Assembly: GCA_024690665.1 (NCBI GenBank)
Contig: JAILOU010000026.1
Span: 1 to 43,973, forward strand
From: Eubacterium sp.
GTDB taxonomy: Bacteria; Bacillota; Clostridia; Lachnospirales; Lachnospiraceae
Direction of reading: 5' to 3'
DNA: 43,973 bases
The notes under the pieces are model-generated. The model did no database searches. It was not told where the DNA came from and saw only the letters and a program-made list of their open reading frames with translations. Position numbers and translations under genes: made by a program. This document shows positions 1 to 8,630 of this stretch, piece by piece. Numbering within the stretch: position 1 is the stretch's first letter; the number at the start of each line of letters is the position of its first letter.

Positions 1-1
1 T

Positions 2-61
2 GTTGAGAACGCTGATGCTGAGAAGGTATCATTGCTAACATTAGATGATTTGTATAGCTGA
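2..61 (+). CDS. C-terminal tail of an unidentified protein (partial)
   Basis: Only one + frame stays open from the window edge; it ends in TGA at 59-61 and encodes 19 residues (VENADAEKVSLLTLDDLYS). The other two + frames stop earlier. A strong intrinsic terminator begins about 12 bases after the stop, which supports this as a genuine gene end. The fragment is too short to assign a family. Confidence 0.45.
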   Translation, partial: VENADAEKVSLLTLDDLYS

Positions 62-73
62 ATGCGAAATCCC

Positions 74-127
74 AAAAGGGACTGAATAATTTGATGATTA
101 AGTTGAATTATTTGGTCCCTTTTTTTG
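74..127 (+). terminator. Intrinsic terminator after the partial left-edge gene
   Basis: Arms at 74-91 and 106-123 pair over about 18 bp, with an AAAAGGGAC start and a GTCCCTTTTT end including two G-T pairs. A T-run follows at 119-126. It closes the gene that enters from the left. Confidence 0.85.
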
Positions 128-147
128 TTTTTCAGGGGGAAAAAGTC

Positions 148-334
148 AAGACTCGCTCGCGAGTCTTGCGCGCCGGATTCGGGTCTGCTTCAGCAGACAA
201 ATTCCTGTCCGAATCCGTGTGCATCCTCGCGGAGCGTTTAACTCAGTCGGAGCTTGTACCCCGACTGAGTATAGTTTGTCATAACCCCCACCTACGCTAA
301 CGCTTAGAGGTGGGGGATTTCTCCGACTGAGTTA
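148..334. repeat. Cluster of nested hairpins, IS200/IS605-like or dispersed repeat remnant
   Basis: Several perfect inverted repeats lie back to back. They are AAGACTCG/CGAGTCTT (148-155, 160-167); GGATTCGG/CCGAATCC (175-182, 209-216) enclosing GTCTGCT/AGCAGAC (183-189, 192-198); ACTCAGTCGG/CCGACTGAGT (241-250, 261-270); and CCCCCACCT/AGGTGGGGG (285-293, 308-316). A 14-base arm at 239-252 can also pair with 321-334, giving an alternative outer fold. No transposase or TnpB is present. The CCCCCACCT hairpin resembles subterminal hairpins of IS200/IS605-type elements; that comparison is from memory. Bases 208-270 recur inverted at 12295-12357. Confidence 0.6.
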
Positions 335-349
335 AAAATAAAAAGAATC

Positions 350-366
350 CTTACAACAATTGTAAG
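350..366 (+). promoter_or_regulatory. Inverted repeat, candidate BceR-type operator, upstream of an extended -10
   Basis: CTTACAA and TTGTAAG flank a 3-base centre. The core TTACA-N5-TGTAA is one base wider than the TNACA-N4-TGTAA consensus described for BceR-like regulators. It lies upstream of a possible extended -10, TGCTATCAT (387-395), about 30 bases before the ATPase start. The position suits activation by the response regulator encoded in this operon, but this is inferred. Confidence 0.45.
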
Positions 367-423
367 TGGTATTGGCTGTGTCCCCATGCTATCATTTTAT
401 TGCAAATGATAGGAGGTATTCAC

Positions 424-1191
424 ATGAAACCTATTTTGAATATTGAAAATTTAACAAAAATTTACGGCAATGTGCCAAGTCAAACAAAGGCACTGAATGG
501 GATCACCTTCCAGGTAATGCCGGGAGAGTTTCTTGGCATTATGGGAAGCAGTGGTTCCGGTAAATCCACACTGCTCAATTGTATCGCGACTGTGATTCAA
601 CCCACAGGTGGGCTCATTGAGGTGGAGGGCGATAATCTGCAGGCACTTAAGGGAAAGGCTCTTGCAGAGTACCGTGGAAAAAAAGTTGGTTATCTGTTTC
701 AGAATTTTGAGTTACTCGATAATCTGACCGGACGTGAAAATATACTGCTTCCAACTTCTTTATATGGTGTACCCGAAAAGGGGAGTTGCCAGCGACTAAG
801 CCAGTTGGCGAAGTATCTGGAAATCAACGATGTTCTGGACAAATTTCCCGCCAAGATGTCTGGGGGGCAGCGCCAGCGTGTAGCGACAGCAAGGGCGCTA
901 ATTTTGAACCCCGGAATGATTCTTGCCGACGAGCCTACCGGGGCTTTGGATTCCAAGAACGCAAGAAACATCATGGAAAAACTGTCCGGTCTGAATCGTG
1001 ACGAACAGGCAACGATCTTGATGGTGACTCATGATTCCAATGCCGCCAGCTTTTGCAAGCGAATTCTGTTCATCCAGGACGGTGTGATCTTCCATGAGCT
1101 TCGCCGTAGAGATGAAAGCCGGCAGGAGTTTTACGGACGTATCCTGAAGGTGATGGCGCAACTGGGAGGAGGCAGTTCCAATGTTCTCTAA
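424..1191 (+). CDS. Bce-type ABC transporter ATP-binding protein
   Basis: This is the ATPase of an antimicrobial-peptide sensing and resistance ABC transporter (BceA/MacB-like clade), working with the permease that follows. Of 255 residues, those visible are Walker A GSSGSGKST, Q-loop LFQNFELL, signature MSGGQRQR, Walker B ILADEPTGALDS and the H-loop MVTHDSN. Start chosen at ATG 424, because AGGAGG at 411-416 is correctly spaced; an in-frame ATG at 400 has no ribosome site. The gene overlaps the permease gene by 11 bases. The order A-B-R-S suggests one transcript whose expression is driven by its own two-component system. BceA-like is confident; the peptide recognised cannot be deduced. Confidence 0.93.
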   Translation: MKPILNIENLTKIYGNVPSQTKALNGITFQVMPGEFLGIMGSSGSGKSTLLNCIATVIQPTGGLIEVEGDNLQALKGKALAEYRGKKVGYLFQNFELLDNLTGRENILLPTSLYGVPEKGSCQRLSQLAKYLEINDVLDKFPAKMSGGQRQRVATARALILNPGMILADEPTGALDSKNARNIMEKLSGLNRDEQATILMVTHDSNAASFCKRILFIQDGVIFHELRRRDESRQEFYGRILKVMAQLGGGSSNVL

Positions 1192-3253
1192 TCTGATTTT
1201 TCGAAACAGTCGTCGCAGCCGAAAGGAAAACGGTCTGTTTTTCAGTTCACTGGTGATTTCTATTATTGCCTTTTATATGATTCTTTCCATCTCCACCCAG
1301 GACGTAATGATTTTTTTGCAGAAAATGGAGAGCGATGCAGTGAACAGGCTCTTGAGTTTGATTCCTGTGTTTTATGGAATGACCCTGTGTATTCTTTTCT
1401 TTTTAATTTACTTCGCCTGCAAGTATCAATTTGAACGCAGACGTCATGAGTTTGGTGTCTATCTGATGCTGGGAATGCGCAGAAGCAAACTGTTTGGGAT
1501 GCTTTTGGCAGAAGATTTGTTAAGCAGTATTTTAGCACTTATCATTGGCTTACCTACGGCTGTAGTGCTTTCGAAAATCGTTAGTCTTGTCACCGCCAAG
1601 CTTGTGGGTATGGGGATTGTTGGCCATCATTTTTCTTTGTCTTGGGTCGCAATGAAATGGACACTGGTAGGATTCTTGGGTATTAAACTGTTGGCACTTC
1701 TGATTTTGAGCGGAAAGATTAGTCGACAGGAGATTGGAACTTTATTATCCCAGCCGACGAACCGCCCCAAAAAGCAAATGCCCTCCGTGATCTATGGGCT
1801 GGCTGCTGTATGCGGAAGTGTAATGTTGGCAGTGGCTTACTACAAGGCGATTCAGGGAATTGCGTGGACGAACGTAAGTATGATGGGGCTGACTTTACTG
1901 TTGGGTTCGGCCGGTACGGTGCTGCTGTTCTATGGAATGAGGGCACTGATTGCTCTGATTGTAAAAAAAGGCAAAAGAAATAAGCAGCTTCATGTATTTA
2001 CGTTCCGTCAGATTCAGGAGAATGTCATTCATCAGTCAAGCTCCATGGCTATCAGCTCCCTGCTGATTCTGGCAGCACTGTGTTGCTTTGGCGCAGGCGT
2101 GGGAATTGCAGGAACAAACAATCTATTCGCCAGTCATGTAATCGACTATACCTTTGAAGATAATAACGTAGAAGATTCGGCGCAGGTTCTTCCGAATATA
2201 CAGGCAGCCCTAAAAGAAAACGGTTTGGAAAATCAGTTTTCTGAGCTTTTTGAAATGAAGGTTGGGAATATTTACACCACAGAAGATTATGAGAACGCCT
2301 TCAACATGGACGCTGTTATGGACTCTCTTCGGAGCATGCCCCAGTCGGAAGATCGGGATGTCCTTTTGAACAATCTTGATTATGCCACAGAGCCATATTT
2401 TATTTGTTTGTCGGATTATAATCGTTTACTGGAATTGTCCGGCAAGCCAGTTATTGAATTAAGTGAGGATGAAGCCGCTGTTTATATAGATTCTGACTTT
2501 ACTACTGTAAATCGCACCGCAATGCTGAACAGCATATTTGCTAAACAGCCTGAAACGGAACTGTTTGGCAGTCCGATTTATCTTACCGGAGAGGTTCAGT
2601 CTGTGAATTTGATTACGGATCGTTCGATTACTTTGTCCTTTGCATTGATTCTTCCGGATGAAGCCTTTCTTCATTATACCCAAGGAATGTATGATACGTA
2701 TGTGAATGCGGTGCTTAGTGAGCAGGCCATGGAAGGAAATAGCCTTATGACTACTTATTCCGGTTTGAACGAGAAGCTGGACCAAATAGGGATCGAATAT
2801 GAAAGCTATCTTCAGAATATGGGGCGCCAGCTTTTCTACACCGTAGCATCCAGCTATATTACCCTCTATCTGGCGATTATCTTCCTGGTGGTAGCCAACA
2901 CCATCATGGGTATTCAGTTCCTGATGAGCCAACAGAAAACCGGGCGTAGATACCAAACTCTGATACGGCTGGGAGCCACATACGAAACCCTTCGCCGGTC
3001 TGCCGGAAAGCAGATTGCCTGGTTTATGGGTCTTCCTGTTTTGGTTGCGGCTGTCAGCAGTCTGTTTGGAGTGAGGGCGTTGTTTACAGGGATACTCTCG
3101 TCCCGAACCGGTGGGGCAGTGTCTGAAATGCTGCTCGTGTCTGCGGCTATAATTTTGCTACTTTGTGTGATAGAATTAGTCTATATGAGAGTGGTCAAGC
3201 GTTCTAGTGACAAGTATTTGTTGACACTGATGCAGCCACAGAGAGAAGAATAA
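1181..3253 (+). CDS. Bce-type ABC transporter permease (FtsX domain, 10 TM)
   Basis: This 690-aa membrane protein has the BceB layout: an N-terminal TM (around residues 20-40), FtsX-type TM bundles (about 50-300), a large extracellular domain (about 315-540) and a C-terminal FtsX bundle (about 560-680). In this family the extracellular domain contacts the peptide or its lipid-II-type target, and the permease signals to the partner kinase. ATG 1181 follows GGAGGAGG and overlaps the ATPase gene by 11 bases, so the two are translationally coupled. It is slightly longer than B. subtilis BceB. The substrate is unknown. Confidence 0.92.
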   Translation: MFSNLIFRNSRRSRKENGLFFSSLVISIIAFYMILSISTQDVMIFLQKMESDAVNRLLSLIPVFYGMTLCILFFLIYFACKYQFERRRHEFGVYLMLGMRRSKLFGMLLAEDLLSSILALIIGLPTAVVLSKIVSLVTAKLVGMGIVGHHFSLSWVAMKWTLVGFLGIKLLALLILSGKISRQEIGTLLSQPTNRPKKQMPSVIYGLAAVCGSVMLAVAYYKAIQGIAWTNVSMMGLTLLLGSAGTVLLFYGMRALIALIVKKGKRNKQLHVFTFRQIQENVIHQSSSMAISSLLILAALCCFGAGVGIAGTNNLFASHVIDYTFEDNNVEDSAQVLPNIQAALKENGLENQFSELFEMKVGNIYTTEDYENAFNMDAVMDSLRSMPQSEDRDVLLNNLDYATEPYFICLSDYNRLLELSGKPVIELSEDEAAVYIDSDFTTVNRTAMLNSIFAKQPETELFGSPIYLTGEVQSVNLITDRSITLSFALILPDEAFLHYTQGMYDTYVNAVLSEQAMEGNSLMTTYSGLNEKLDQIGIEYESYLQNMGRQLFYTVASSYITLYLAIIFLVVANTIMGIQFLMSQQKTGRRYQTLIRLGATYETLRRSAGKQIAWFMGLPVLVAAVSSLFGVRALFTGILSSRTGGAVSEMLLVSAAIILLLCVIELVYMRVVKRSSDKYLLTLMQPQREE

Positions 3254-3272
3254 TAGGGAGGGAGGTGCTGTC

Positions 3273-3950
3273 GTGAAAAAAATTGCTGTTGTGGAAGACG
3301 AAGTCTATATGCGGGAAGAACTCTGCAATATGCTCCAAAAGGAGGGGTATCTTGTGGAGGCAATTACCGAGTTTGAAGATGCCGCTCGGCTTTTGGCAGC
3401 CCTCCGTCCTGAGCTTGTGATCTTAGATCTGAATTTACCGGAAATCAGTGGCTTTCAAATCTGCCGTGAGCTAAAGAATAAAACCGCTATTCCCGTCCTG
3501 GTGCTGACTTCCAGAGATCAGGTGAAGGATGAACTGCAAGCGTTTCGGTTGGGCGCCGATGAATATTTGACGAAGCCGTGCAGAAAAGACCGACTTCTTG
3601 CCAGGGTATCCAATATTCTCAAAAGGTATGAAGGGCGTACCAATCTTATAGAGGGACCGGATTTTTTGTTGGACCAGCAGACCTACACACTTTACATTCA
3701 TAACACCTCTGTGGTGCTTCCGAAAAATCAGGGAAAACTGTTGGTTGCTTTTTTGGCCGGGGGTGATGCGCTGGTCACAACGGAGCAGCTTCACATGGCA
3801 CTGTGGGGAACTGCGGAATATATAGATGAAAATGCCTTGCAGGTTAATCTGACCCGGCTTAAAAAAACGATGTCTGCTCTTGAAATGAAGCAACGAATTG
3901 TTGCAGTTCGTGGAAGGGGCTACCGTTTGGAAGCGGAGGTGTCTCTATGA
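3273..3950 (+). CDS. OmpR-type response regulator, BceR-like
   Basis: The 225-aa protein has a receiver domain (residues 1-115) with acidic pocket E8/D9, phospho-acceptor D52 in VILDLNLP, T79 and K101 (LTKP). A winged-helix DNA-binding domain follows (about 125-225, ending RGRGYRLE). GTG 3273 is used, with GGGAGGGAGG just upstream. It should bind the promoter of this same operon, possibly the inverted repeat at 350-366. It overlaps the kinase gene by 4 bases. Confidence 0.93.
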   Translation: MKKIAVVEDEVYMREELCNMLQKEGYLVEAITEFEDAARLLAALRPELVILDLNLPEISGFQICRELKNKTAIPVLVLTSRDQVKDELQAFRLGADEYLTKPCRKDRLLARVSNILKRYEGRTNLIEGPDFLLDQQTYTLYIHNTSVVLPKNQGKLLVAFLAGGDALVTTEQLHMALWGTAEYIDENALQVNLTRLKKTMSALEMKQRIVAVRGRGYRLEAEVSL

Positions 3951-4951
3951 AGCAGCTTTGGTACACAATAGAACGATATTACCCTTGTCTTTTGTTGCTA
4001 TTGGGCGTGGACTTTTTTTGGGCTGTCATTCTTTGGCTTTCTGACATTCAGGCATTTCAAACCTTGATCGGGTTAGTAGTTCTGACGAGCATTCTTCTGT
4101 TTTCAGCGATTCTGTTTGTACTAAACAAGAAAGAGAACACCCGCAAGGAACTGTTCCGGGATTTCCTCAGTGATTCGACTATCTGCAATGAAGAACGGCT
4201 GCTTAGTGCCGTTAGTCAGAAAGAAGGAGAATCTATCCGATTTTTAGCTTCGGTTTTACGGGAATACAAAAACGAGAGCAATAATATGGCGGATGCCCTG
4301 CGGGACTATGAAGAATATGTGGAGGGCTGGGCGCATGAAGCGAAAACGCCCCTATCGTTGCTGACCATGCTCTTGGATAACCGGAGTAACGAAATCTCTC
4401 CTTCCCTGCAAGCAAAGCTGGATTATGTCCGAAGTCAGCTTCAGGAGGATGTCACACAGATGCTGTACTATGCCCGGTTAAAGAGCAGTACAAAGGATTA
4501 CCGATTTGAGGATGTCTATTTGAATGACTGTTTGGAGGAAGTTCTGGAGGATTATGCCCCACTTTTAGAAGAGAAACAGTTTGTAATTATCAACAAACTG
4601 CAATCTGAAACAGTCTATACAGACCGTAGAGGGCTTCAGTTTATGTTAGGACAGATTGTGAGCAATGCCATAAAATATAGCAGCGATAGTCCCATGCTAA
4701 CGATCTCCATGATACATTCGGAGACCGAAGATGTCCTTTCTGTTGAAGATAACGGCATTGGCGTAAAAAAATATGATCTGCCGTATATTTTTCAAAAGGG
4801 CTTTACCGGGGACTCTACTGACAGCAAAAAGAAGGCTACCGGCATGGGACTTTACCTGGTTAAGAAGATGACCGACGATCTAAATCTTCGTCTGGAAGCA
4901 GCTTCCCAGTGGGGAAAGGGCTTTAAGATAGCTATCTTCTTTCCAAATTAA
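3947..4951 (+). CDS. Intramembrane-sensing histidine kinase, BceS-like
   Basis: The 334-aa kinase has two TM helices (about 14-32 and 41-59) joined by a very short loop. That is typical of intramembrane-sensing kinases, which receive the signal from the Bce transporter rather than through their own sensor domain. The H-box WAHEAKTPL puts the phospho-histidine at H130. An N-box (QIVSNAIKYSS), G1 (EDNGIGV), F-box (IFQKGFTG) and G2 (TGMGLYLV) follow. ATGA overlap with the regulator gene indicates coupled translation. The bases after the stop are T-rich, but I see no strong terminator. Confidence 0.93.
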   Translation: MKQLWYTIERYYPCLLLLLGVDFFWAVILWLSDIQAFQTLIGLVVLTSILLFSAILFVLNKKENTRKELFRDFLSDSTICNEERLLSAVSQKEGESIRFLASVLREYKNESNNMADALRDYEEYVEGWAHEAKTPLSLLTMLLDNRSNEISPSLQAKLDYVRSQLQEDVTQMLYYARLKSSTKDYRFEDVYLNDCLEEVLEDYAPLLEEKQFVIINKLQSETVYTDRRGLQFMLGQIVSNAIKYSSDSPMLTISMIHSETEDVLSVEDNGIGVKKYDLPYIFQKGFTGDSTDSKKKATGMGLYLVKKMTDDLNLRLEAASQWGKGFKIAIFFPN

Positions 4952-5102
4952 GTTTCTGGACAGTTCTTTGTGGATCTTAACAGCTCCGTAGCTTTTTTCA
5001 TATTTCATTTTTTTTATGCATTGACATAGCCGTTTTTGTTTGTAAGGAGAAATTATTTATCCGTTGTAGTATAATAGGACTATAAGTAAGGAGGACGTGA
5101 AT

Positions 5103-6221
5103 ATGGAAGCAGAAACAAGACCTTATGTTGGATGGAAATTACTTGATGACTTTATGACGGCGGCATTTGAAAAACTTGGTGTGCCACACGAGGATGCAAG
5201 ATTGTGTGCCGATGTGCTCTTGGAAAGTGACAGAAGAGGCATTGAATCACATGGTTGCAACCGGTTTAAACCAATCTATGTGGATCGTATTAAAGCCGGC
5301 ATCTTAAATCCTGTAACAAAGATTGACGTCATTAAGGAATCACCGACAACCGTCGTCCTTGATGCCAATGACGGAATGGGAATGGTGGCATCGAAAAAAG
5401 CGATGGAAATGATTATTGAAAAAGCCAAAACATATGGAATGGGTATGGCAGCAGTGACGAATTCTTCGCACTATGGAATTGCCGGTTACTGGCCGAGCAT
5501 GGCAATCAAAGAAGGCATGCTTGGAATTACGGGAACCAATGCGAGACCATCGATTGCACCGACATTTGGTGTGGAGAATATGATGGGAACGAATCCGCTT
5601 ACATTTGGCTTTCCGACAGATGAGGAGTTTCCATTTATGTTAGACTGTGCGACGTCTATTACGCAAAATGGTAAGATTGAATACTATGCGCGCATCGGAA
5701 AGGACGTGCCGGAAGGCATGGTAATCGGACGAGACGGAAAGGCCATGACCGACAGCAAGGAAATCCTTAAGGATATTCGAAGCAAGAAGGCGGCGCTTGC
5801 ACCGCTTGGCGGAATTGGAGAAGAACTGGCCGGTTATAAGGGATATGGCTATGTGACGGTGGTGGAAATCTTAAGTGCAGCACTGGCAAATGGTCTGTTT
5901 ATGAAGGATTTATCCGGTAAGAACGAAGACGGATCTCTTCATCCTTATCACCTTGGACATTTCTTTATTGTCATCGATCCGGAAAAATTCATGGGACTTG
6001 AAGCTTTTAAAAAGACGACGGGCGAAATCCTAAGGCAGCTTCGTGCATCTGAAAAAGCGCCGGGACAGGAGCGAATCTTCACGGCAGGTGAGAAAGAACA
6101 TGATGCGTGGCTTGAGAGAAAGGATAAGGGCGTGCCGATTACACAGGCGGTACAAAAAGAATTTATAGAGATTCGAGATGAACTTGGACTAAGGGAATTT
6201 CAATTTCCATTTGAAGTATAA
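5103..6221 (+). CDS. LDH2/malate-type NAD(P)-dependent oxidoreductase
   Basis: The 372-aa protein belongs to the LDH2/MDH2 family (malate, L-lactate, ureidoglycolate or 2-oxo acid reductases), a fold distinct from classical Rossmann dehydrogenases. Family marks are DxxRRGIESHG near residue 50, SSHYGIAGYW near 120 and MGTNPLTFGFP near 170. ATG 5103 is preferred over GTG 5097 because AAGGAGG at 5088-5094 is 8 bases from the ATG but only 2 from the GTG. A TATAAT at 5070-5075 may be its -10; no good -35 is visible. It converges on the UroD-family gene over a shared terminator. The substrate is undetermined. Confidence 0.88.
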   Translation: MEAETRPYVGWKLLDDFMTAAFEKLGVPHEDARLCADVLLESDRRGIESHGCNRFKPIYVDRIKAGILNPVTKIDVIKESPTTVVLDANDGMGMVASKKAMEMIIEKAKTYGMGMAAVTNSSHYGIAGYWPSMAIKEGMLGITGTNARPSIAPTFGVENMMGTNPLTFGFPTDEEFPFMLDCATSITQNGKIEYYARIGKDVPEGMVIGRDGKAMTDSKEILKDIRSKKAALAPLGGIGEELAGYKGYGYVTVVEILSAALANGLFMKDLSGKNEDGSLHPYHLGHFFIVIDPEKFMGLEAFKKTTGEILRQLRASEKAPGQERIFTAGEKEHDAWLERKDKGVPITQAVQKEFIEIRDELGLREFQFPFEV

Positions 6222-6228
6222 AGATCAT

Positions 6229-6272
6229 AAAAAGGCGGAAACAGATTGTTACATCTGCTTCCGCCTTTTTTT
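6229..6272. terminator. Bidirectional intrinsic terminator
   Basis: AAAAGGCGGAA and TTCCGCCTTTT form the base, with inner CAGAT/ATCTG arms. A-runs and T-runs on both sides let it end both the dehydrogenase (+) and the UroD-family gene (-), whose stop overlaps the edge. Confidence 0.9.
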
Positions 6273-7533
6273 AGTATTTCATGTAGCTCATTGCCGTATC
6301 AAACAGGGCATGTAGATTTTCCGGTTTGGCATTTTCTAAGCTGACATCGCAGTTTAAGAAATAACCGCCGCCCGGAGCCCATCTGTCAATGGCATCCTTG
6401 ACGTTTTGGATGACTTCTTCTTTCGTGCCGTGCTGAAGAAGAACACCGTCTACACCACCGCTTAAGCAGGCTTTTCCGGTGAGATGCTTTTTGACAAGTT
6501 CTATATCAGAATTGATAAAAGTCAAAATACATTTGCCAACAGGGATGTCGCGCGCAATGATTTCAAGTTTGCTGTCCATCTTATCTTCAAAATACAGATG
6601 AGGAGTACCGCCGCATTCGATAACTGCCTCAATGCAGGCTTTGGCACCGGGCCAATAGAAAGTCTGCCATTGTTCCACGCTCATAAACATGTCGAAGCCG
6701 TTATGAACAAAGAAGCAGACATTTTTTGCAAATGGCTGACGCGCAAAGGTGTTTTTGATGTGGCGAATCTGAACTTTCGTGCTGGCATTGACAGCCGCAA
6801 GCAGTTCGTCCGGATATTCAATCATATCCATAGTGGTGTTCATAAAGCCGCGCAGGGAGTCATTAAAGACATCAAAAGGTACAAGAAAAGCCGTGTCGCA
6901 GGCACTAGGGAATCCATGTGCGGCAAGAGCCATCATTAGTTTTCCACTGGATTCTGCCGTCATCATCATCTTGGCACCGGCTGCTTCGAGTGCTTCAAAG
7001 GCAGCGTGAACAGGTGGAAGAGCGCAAGGAATCATAGAGTATAATGCGCCTTGCCAGATGGAATTGGAGAAGTCGACCATCTCGAGTCCTTTTAAGGCAC
7101 TAAACTGGCGAGGCAAAACCTTACGCATGACAAATCCGGTCGGATCTTCTGCGTATTCAAGATATTCTTCCGGCTCCATAAATCCTTCTTCTTTATCAAC
7201 AATCTGAAATCCGGCATTAGGATCCGGAATGTCCACGCCCGGAATCTTGACATATTGGCATCCGAGCATTTCAAGAGCACAACCCGGGAAGATGGCCTGC
7301 GGTCCCCACGCAAGGTCCGGCTGAAATTCATCGTGATATTTCAGATAATCTTCTTCGCAGTTTGCATAATCCATCATGGCATCGTGCATGTTGCATCCCC
7401 CATACATATTCAGCGGTAAAGCCATGACAAATGGAGCTGTCAGTACGTGATCGGTACGTCTGCAATGTAACGTATCATCGAGTAGTTTGACGCGCTCTAA
7501 AAACTTAGGACTTGGTTTAAATTCTACACCCAT
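6271..7533 (-). CDS. Uroporphyrinogen decarboxylase (UroD/MtaA) family protein
   Basis: The 420-aa protein has the UroD-superfamily TIM-barrel pattern, including the C-terminal stretch GGVDGVLLQHGTKEEV followed by WAPGGGYFLNCDV. In anaerobes such stand-alone members are often methyltransferases that move methyl groups from corrinoid proteins (MtaA/MtbA type), not haem enzymes. No haem-pathway gene is nearby. The start is ATG 7533, since GGAGG lies about 10 bases upstream on the - strand; an upstream in-frame ATG at 7587 has none. No corrinoid protein or reactivase is in the window. Family is confident; reaction unknown. Confidence 0.82.
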   Translation of the reverse strand: MGVEFKPSPKFLERVKLLDDTLHCRRTDHVLTAPFVMALPLNMYGGCNMHDAMMDYANCEEDYLKYHDEFQPDLAWGPQAIFPGCALEMLGCQYVKIPGVDIPDPNAGFQIVDKEEGFMEPEEYLEYAEDPTGFVMRKVLPRQFSALKGLEMVDFSNSIWQGALYSMIPCALPPVHAAFEALEAAGAKMMMTAESSGKLMMALAAHGFPSACDTAFLVPFDVFNDSLRGFMNTTMDMIEYPDELLAAVNASTKVQIRHIKNTFARQPFAKNVCFFVHNGFDMFMSVEQWQTFYWPGAKACIEAVIECGGTPHLYFEDKMDSKLEIIARDIPVGKCILTFINSDIELVKKHLTGKACLSGGVDGVLLQHGTKEEVIQNVKDAIDRWAPGGGYFLNCDVSLENAKPENLHALFDTAMSYMKY

Positions 7534-7568
7534 AATAATGAACCTCCAATTGAAATATTTTCTTCTTC

Positions 7569-7599
7569 CTACCTTAAATTTTAGCAAAGGATAAGGTAG
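7569..7599. promoter_or_regulatory. Inverted repeat upstream of the UroD-family gene
   Basis: CTACCTTA (7569-7576) and TAAGGTAG (7592-7599) are perfect 8-base arms 15 bases apart, 36 bases upstream of the UroD-family start on the - strand. The layout would fit a regulator site, possibly for the adjacent LysR protein, or a hairpin in the 5' leader. Unproven. Confidence 0.35.
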
Positions 7600-7619
7600 A
7601 AAAAAATCAATGAAAATAG

Positions 7620-7652
7620 AAGAAGTTTGAAACTATAAGTTTCAAACTTCTT
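7620..7652 (-). terminator. Hairpin at the 3' end of the LysR gene
   Basis: AAGAAGTTTGAAAC (7620-7633) and its perfect complement (7639-7652) enclose a 5-base loop. The LysR stop codon lies inside one arm. A T-run appears only about 10 bases further on the - strand, so it may be a weak terminator or a processing/stability hairpin. Confidence 0.55.
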
Positions 7653-8541
7653 TGGTTAACACTTCCATAATTTGTTTAGATAAATTTTCTAAAAGCGGTG
7701 TCATTCTATTAGGCTGATAGATGAGCATCAGATTCATGGTACCACTGATGTCCTTGCAAGGAACCGTTGTCAGATTATAACCTTCATATAAATCTTCCAG
7801 TTCCGGAACCTGAATGCTAAAGCAGCTTCCAAGAGAGAGCTGTGAGATTAAAGAAGAGTAGTTGTCTGATTTGATACAGCTTCTGCATGGAATGTTGTTG
7901 TAAAAATCATTTTTTCGAATTTCATCGAATCTTAGACATACCTGGTCATAATTTTTCAGGTCTTCTGCCGTTACAAAGTCTTTGACAACAAAATCATGAT
8001 ACAAAGATACGACGAGTGCCAGCGGATGGCTGGAGATAATACGAGAACCCAGGTTACAGGATTCATATAGATCCGGTTCTGTTGATACCGTGATTCCGAT
8101 GTCGAGTTCTCCATTGGCAACTTCCTTATGTAAGTCATTTAATTCACACATACGAAAATTAATATTTCGTTCGGGAGAGCCGGCCAGGAGTTCGTTGATG
8201 ACGGGAGAAACCACGGTTGTGCGATTTAAAAAACTTAAGATACCAATATTGGCCTGACTTTTTCGTTTCCGGGCCATACTCTGCATCATATGATATTCGT
8301 GTTCGAGCATGTCTACGGCTTTCGATAGGTGATGGTAGACCAGTTCACCTTCGTAGGTCAGTTTCTTTTTGTATTTGCTGCGGTCGAACAGCTGCGCTCC
8401 GATTTCTTCTTCGAACAGAGAAATCTGCCGTCCAAAGCCCTGCGGCGAGATGTACATCTGCCTTGCAGCTTCTGAAAAATTCAGCGTTTTCGCGGCCGCT
8501 AAAAAGTATTTAATTCGTTGATAATCCAGATGATCGTGCAT
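7642..8541 (-). CDS. LysR-family transcriptional regulator
   Basis: The 299-aa protein has an N-terminal winged helix-turn-helix (residues about 5-62: FLAAAKTLNFSEAARQMYIS, then QISLFEEEIGAQLFDR) and a periplasmic-binding-like effector domain (about 90-295). It is divergent from the PepT-like gene and co-oriented with the UroD-family gene, so likely targets are its own promoter, the 8542-8630 intergenic region and possibly the UroD-family gene. AGAGGGG precedes the ATG on the - strand. The effector is not predictable. Confidence 0.92.
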   Translation of the reverse strand: MHDHLDYQRIKYFLAAAKTLNFSEAARQMYISPQGFGRQISLFEEEIGAQLFDRSKYKKKLTYEGELVYHHLSKAVDMLEHEYHMMQSMARKRKSQANIGILSFLNRTTVVSPVINELLAGSPERNINFRMCELNDLHKEVANGELDIGITVSTEPDLYESCNLGSRIISSHPLALVVSLYHDFVVKDFVTAEDLKNYDQVCLRFDEIRKNDFYNNIPCRSCIKSDNYSSLISQLSLGSCFSIQVPELEDLYEGYNLTTVPCKDISGTMNLMLIYQPNRMTPLLENLSKQIMEVLTKEV

Positions 8542-8582
8542 AAAACCCCTCTTGTTATACGTGCATTTGTTGTTGTCATTTA

Positions 8583-8611
8583 TTGTAGCATTTAGGGAAA
8601 AAGGTTACAAT
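8583..8611 (+). promoter_or_regulatory. Sigma-A promoter of the PepT-like gene
   Basis: TTGTAG (8583-8588), a 17-base spacer and TACAAT (8606-8611), 19 bases before the start codon, within the region divergent to the LysR gene. Confidence 0.6.
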
Positions 8612-8630
8612 ATACCAAGGCAGGTGACAG

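Noticed and set aside
91-300. 69-aa ORF on the + strand ending in the repeat
   Set aside because: It crosses a terminator and several hairpins and has no ribosome site. Its tail peptide (SESVCILAERLTQSELVPRLS-like, in two parts) reappears in a - strand ORF at 12292-12507 only because the DNA repeat recurs.
389-412. Hairpin CTATCATTT/AAATGATAG touching the ribosome site of the Bce ATPase
   Set aside because: It coincides with the likely -10, and the transcript should start near 402, so the hairpin would not be in the mRNA.
4952-5040. Terminator after the kinase gene
   Set aside because: Only a 4-bp AGCT/AGCT hairpin before a T-run; too weak to call.
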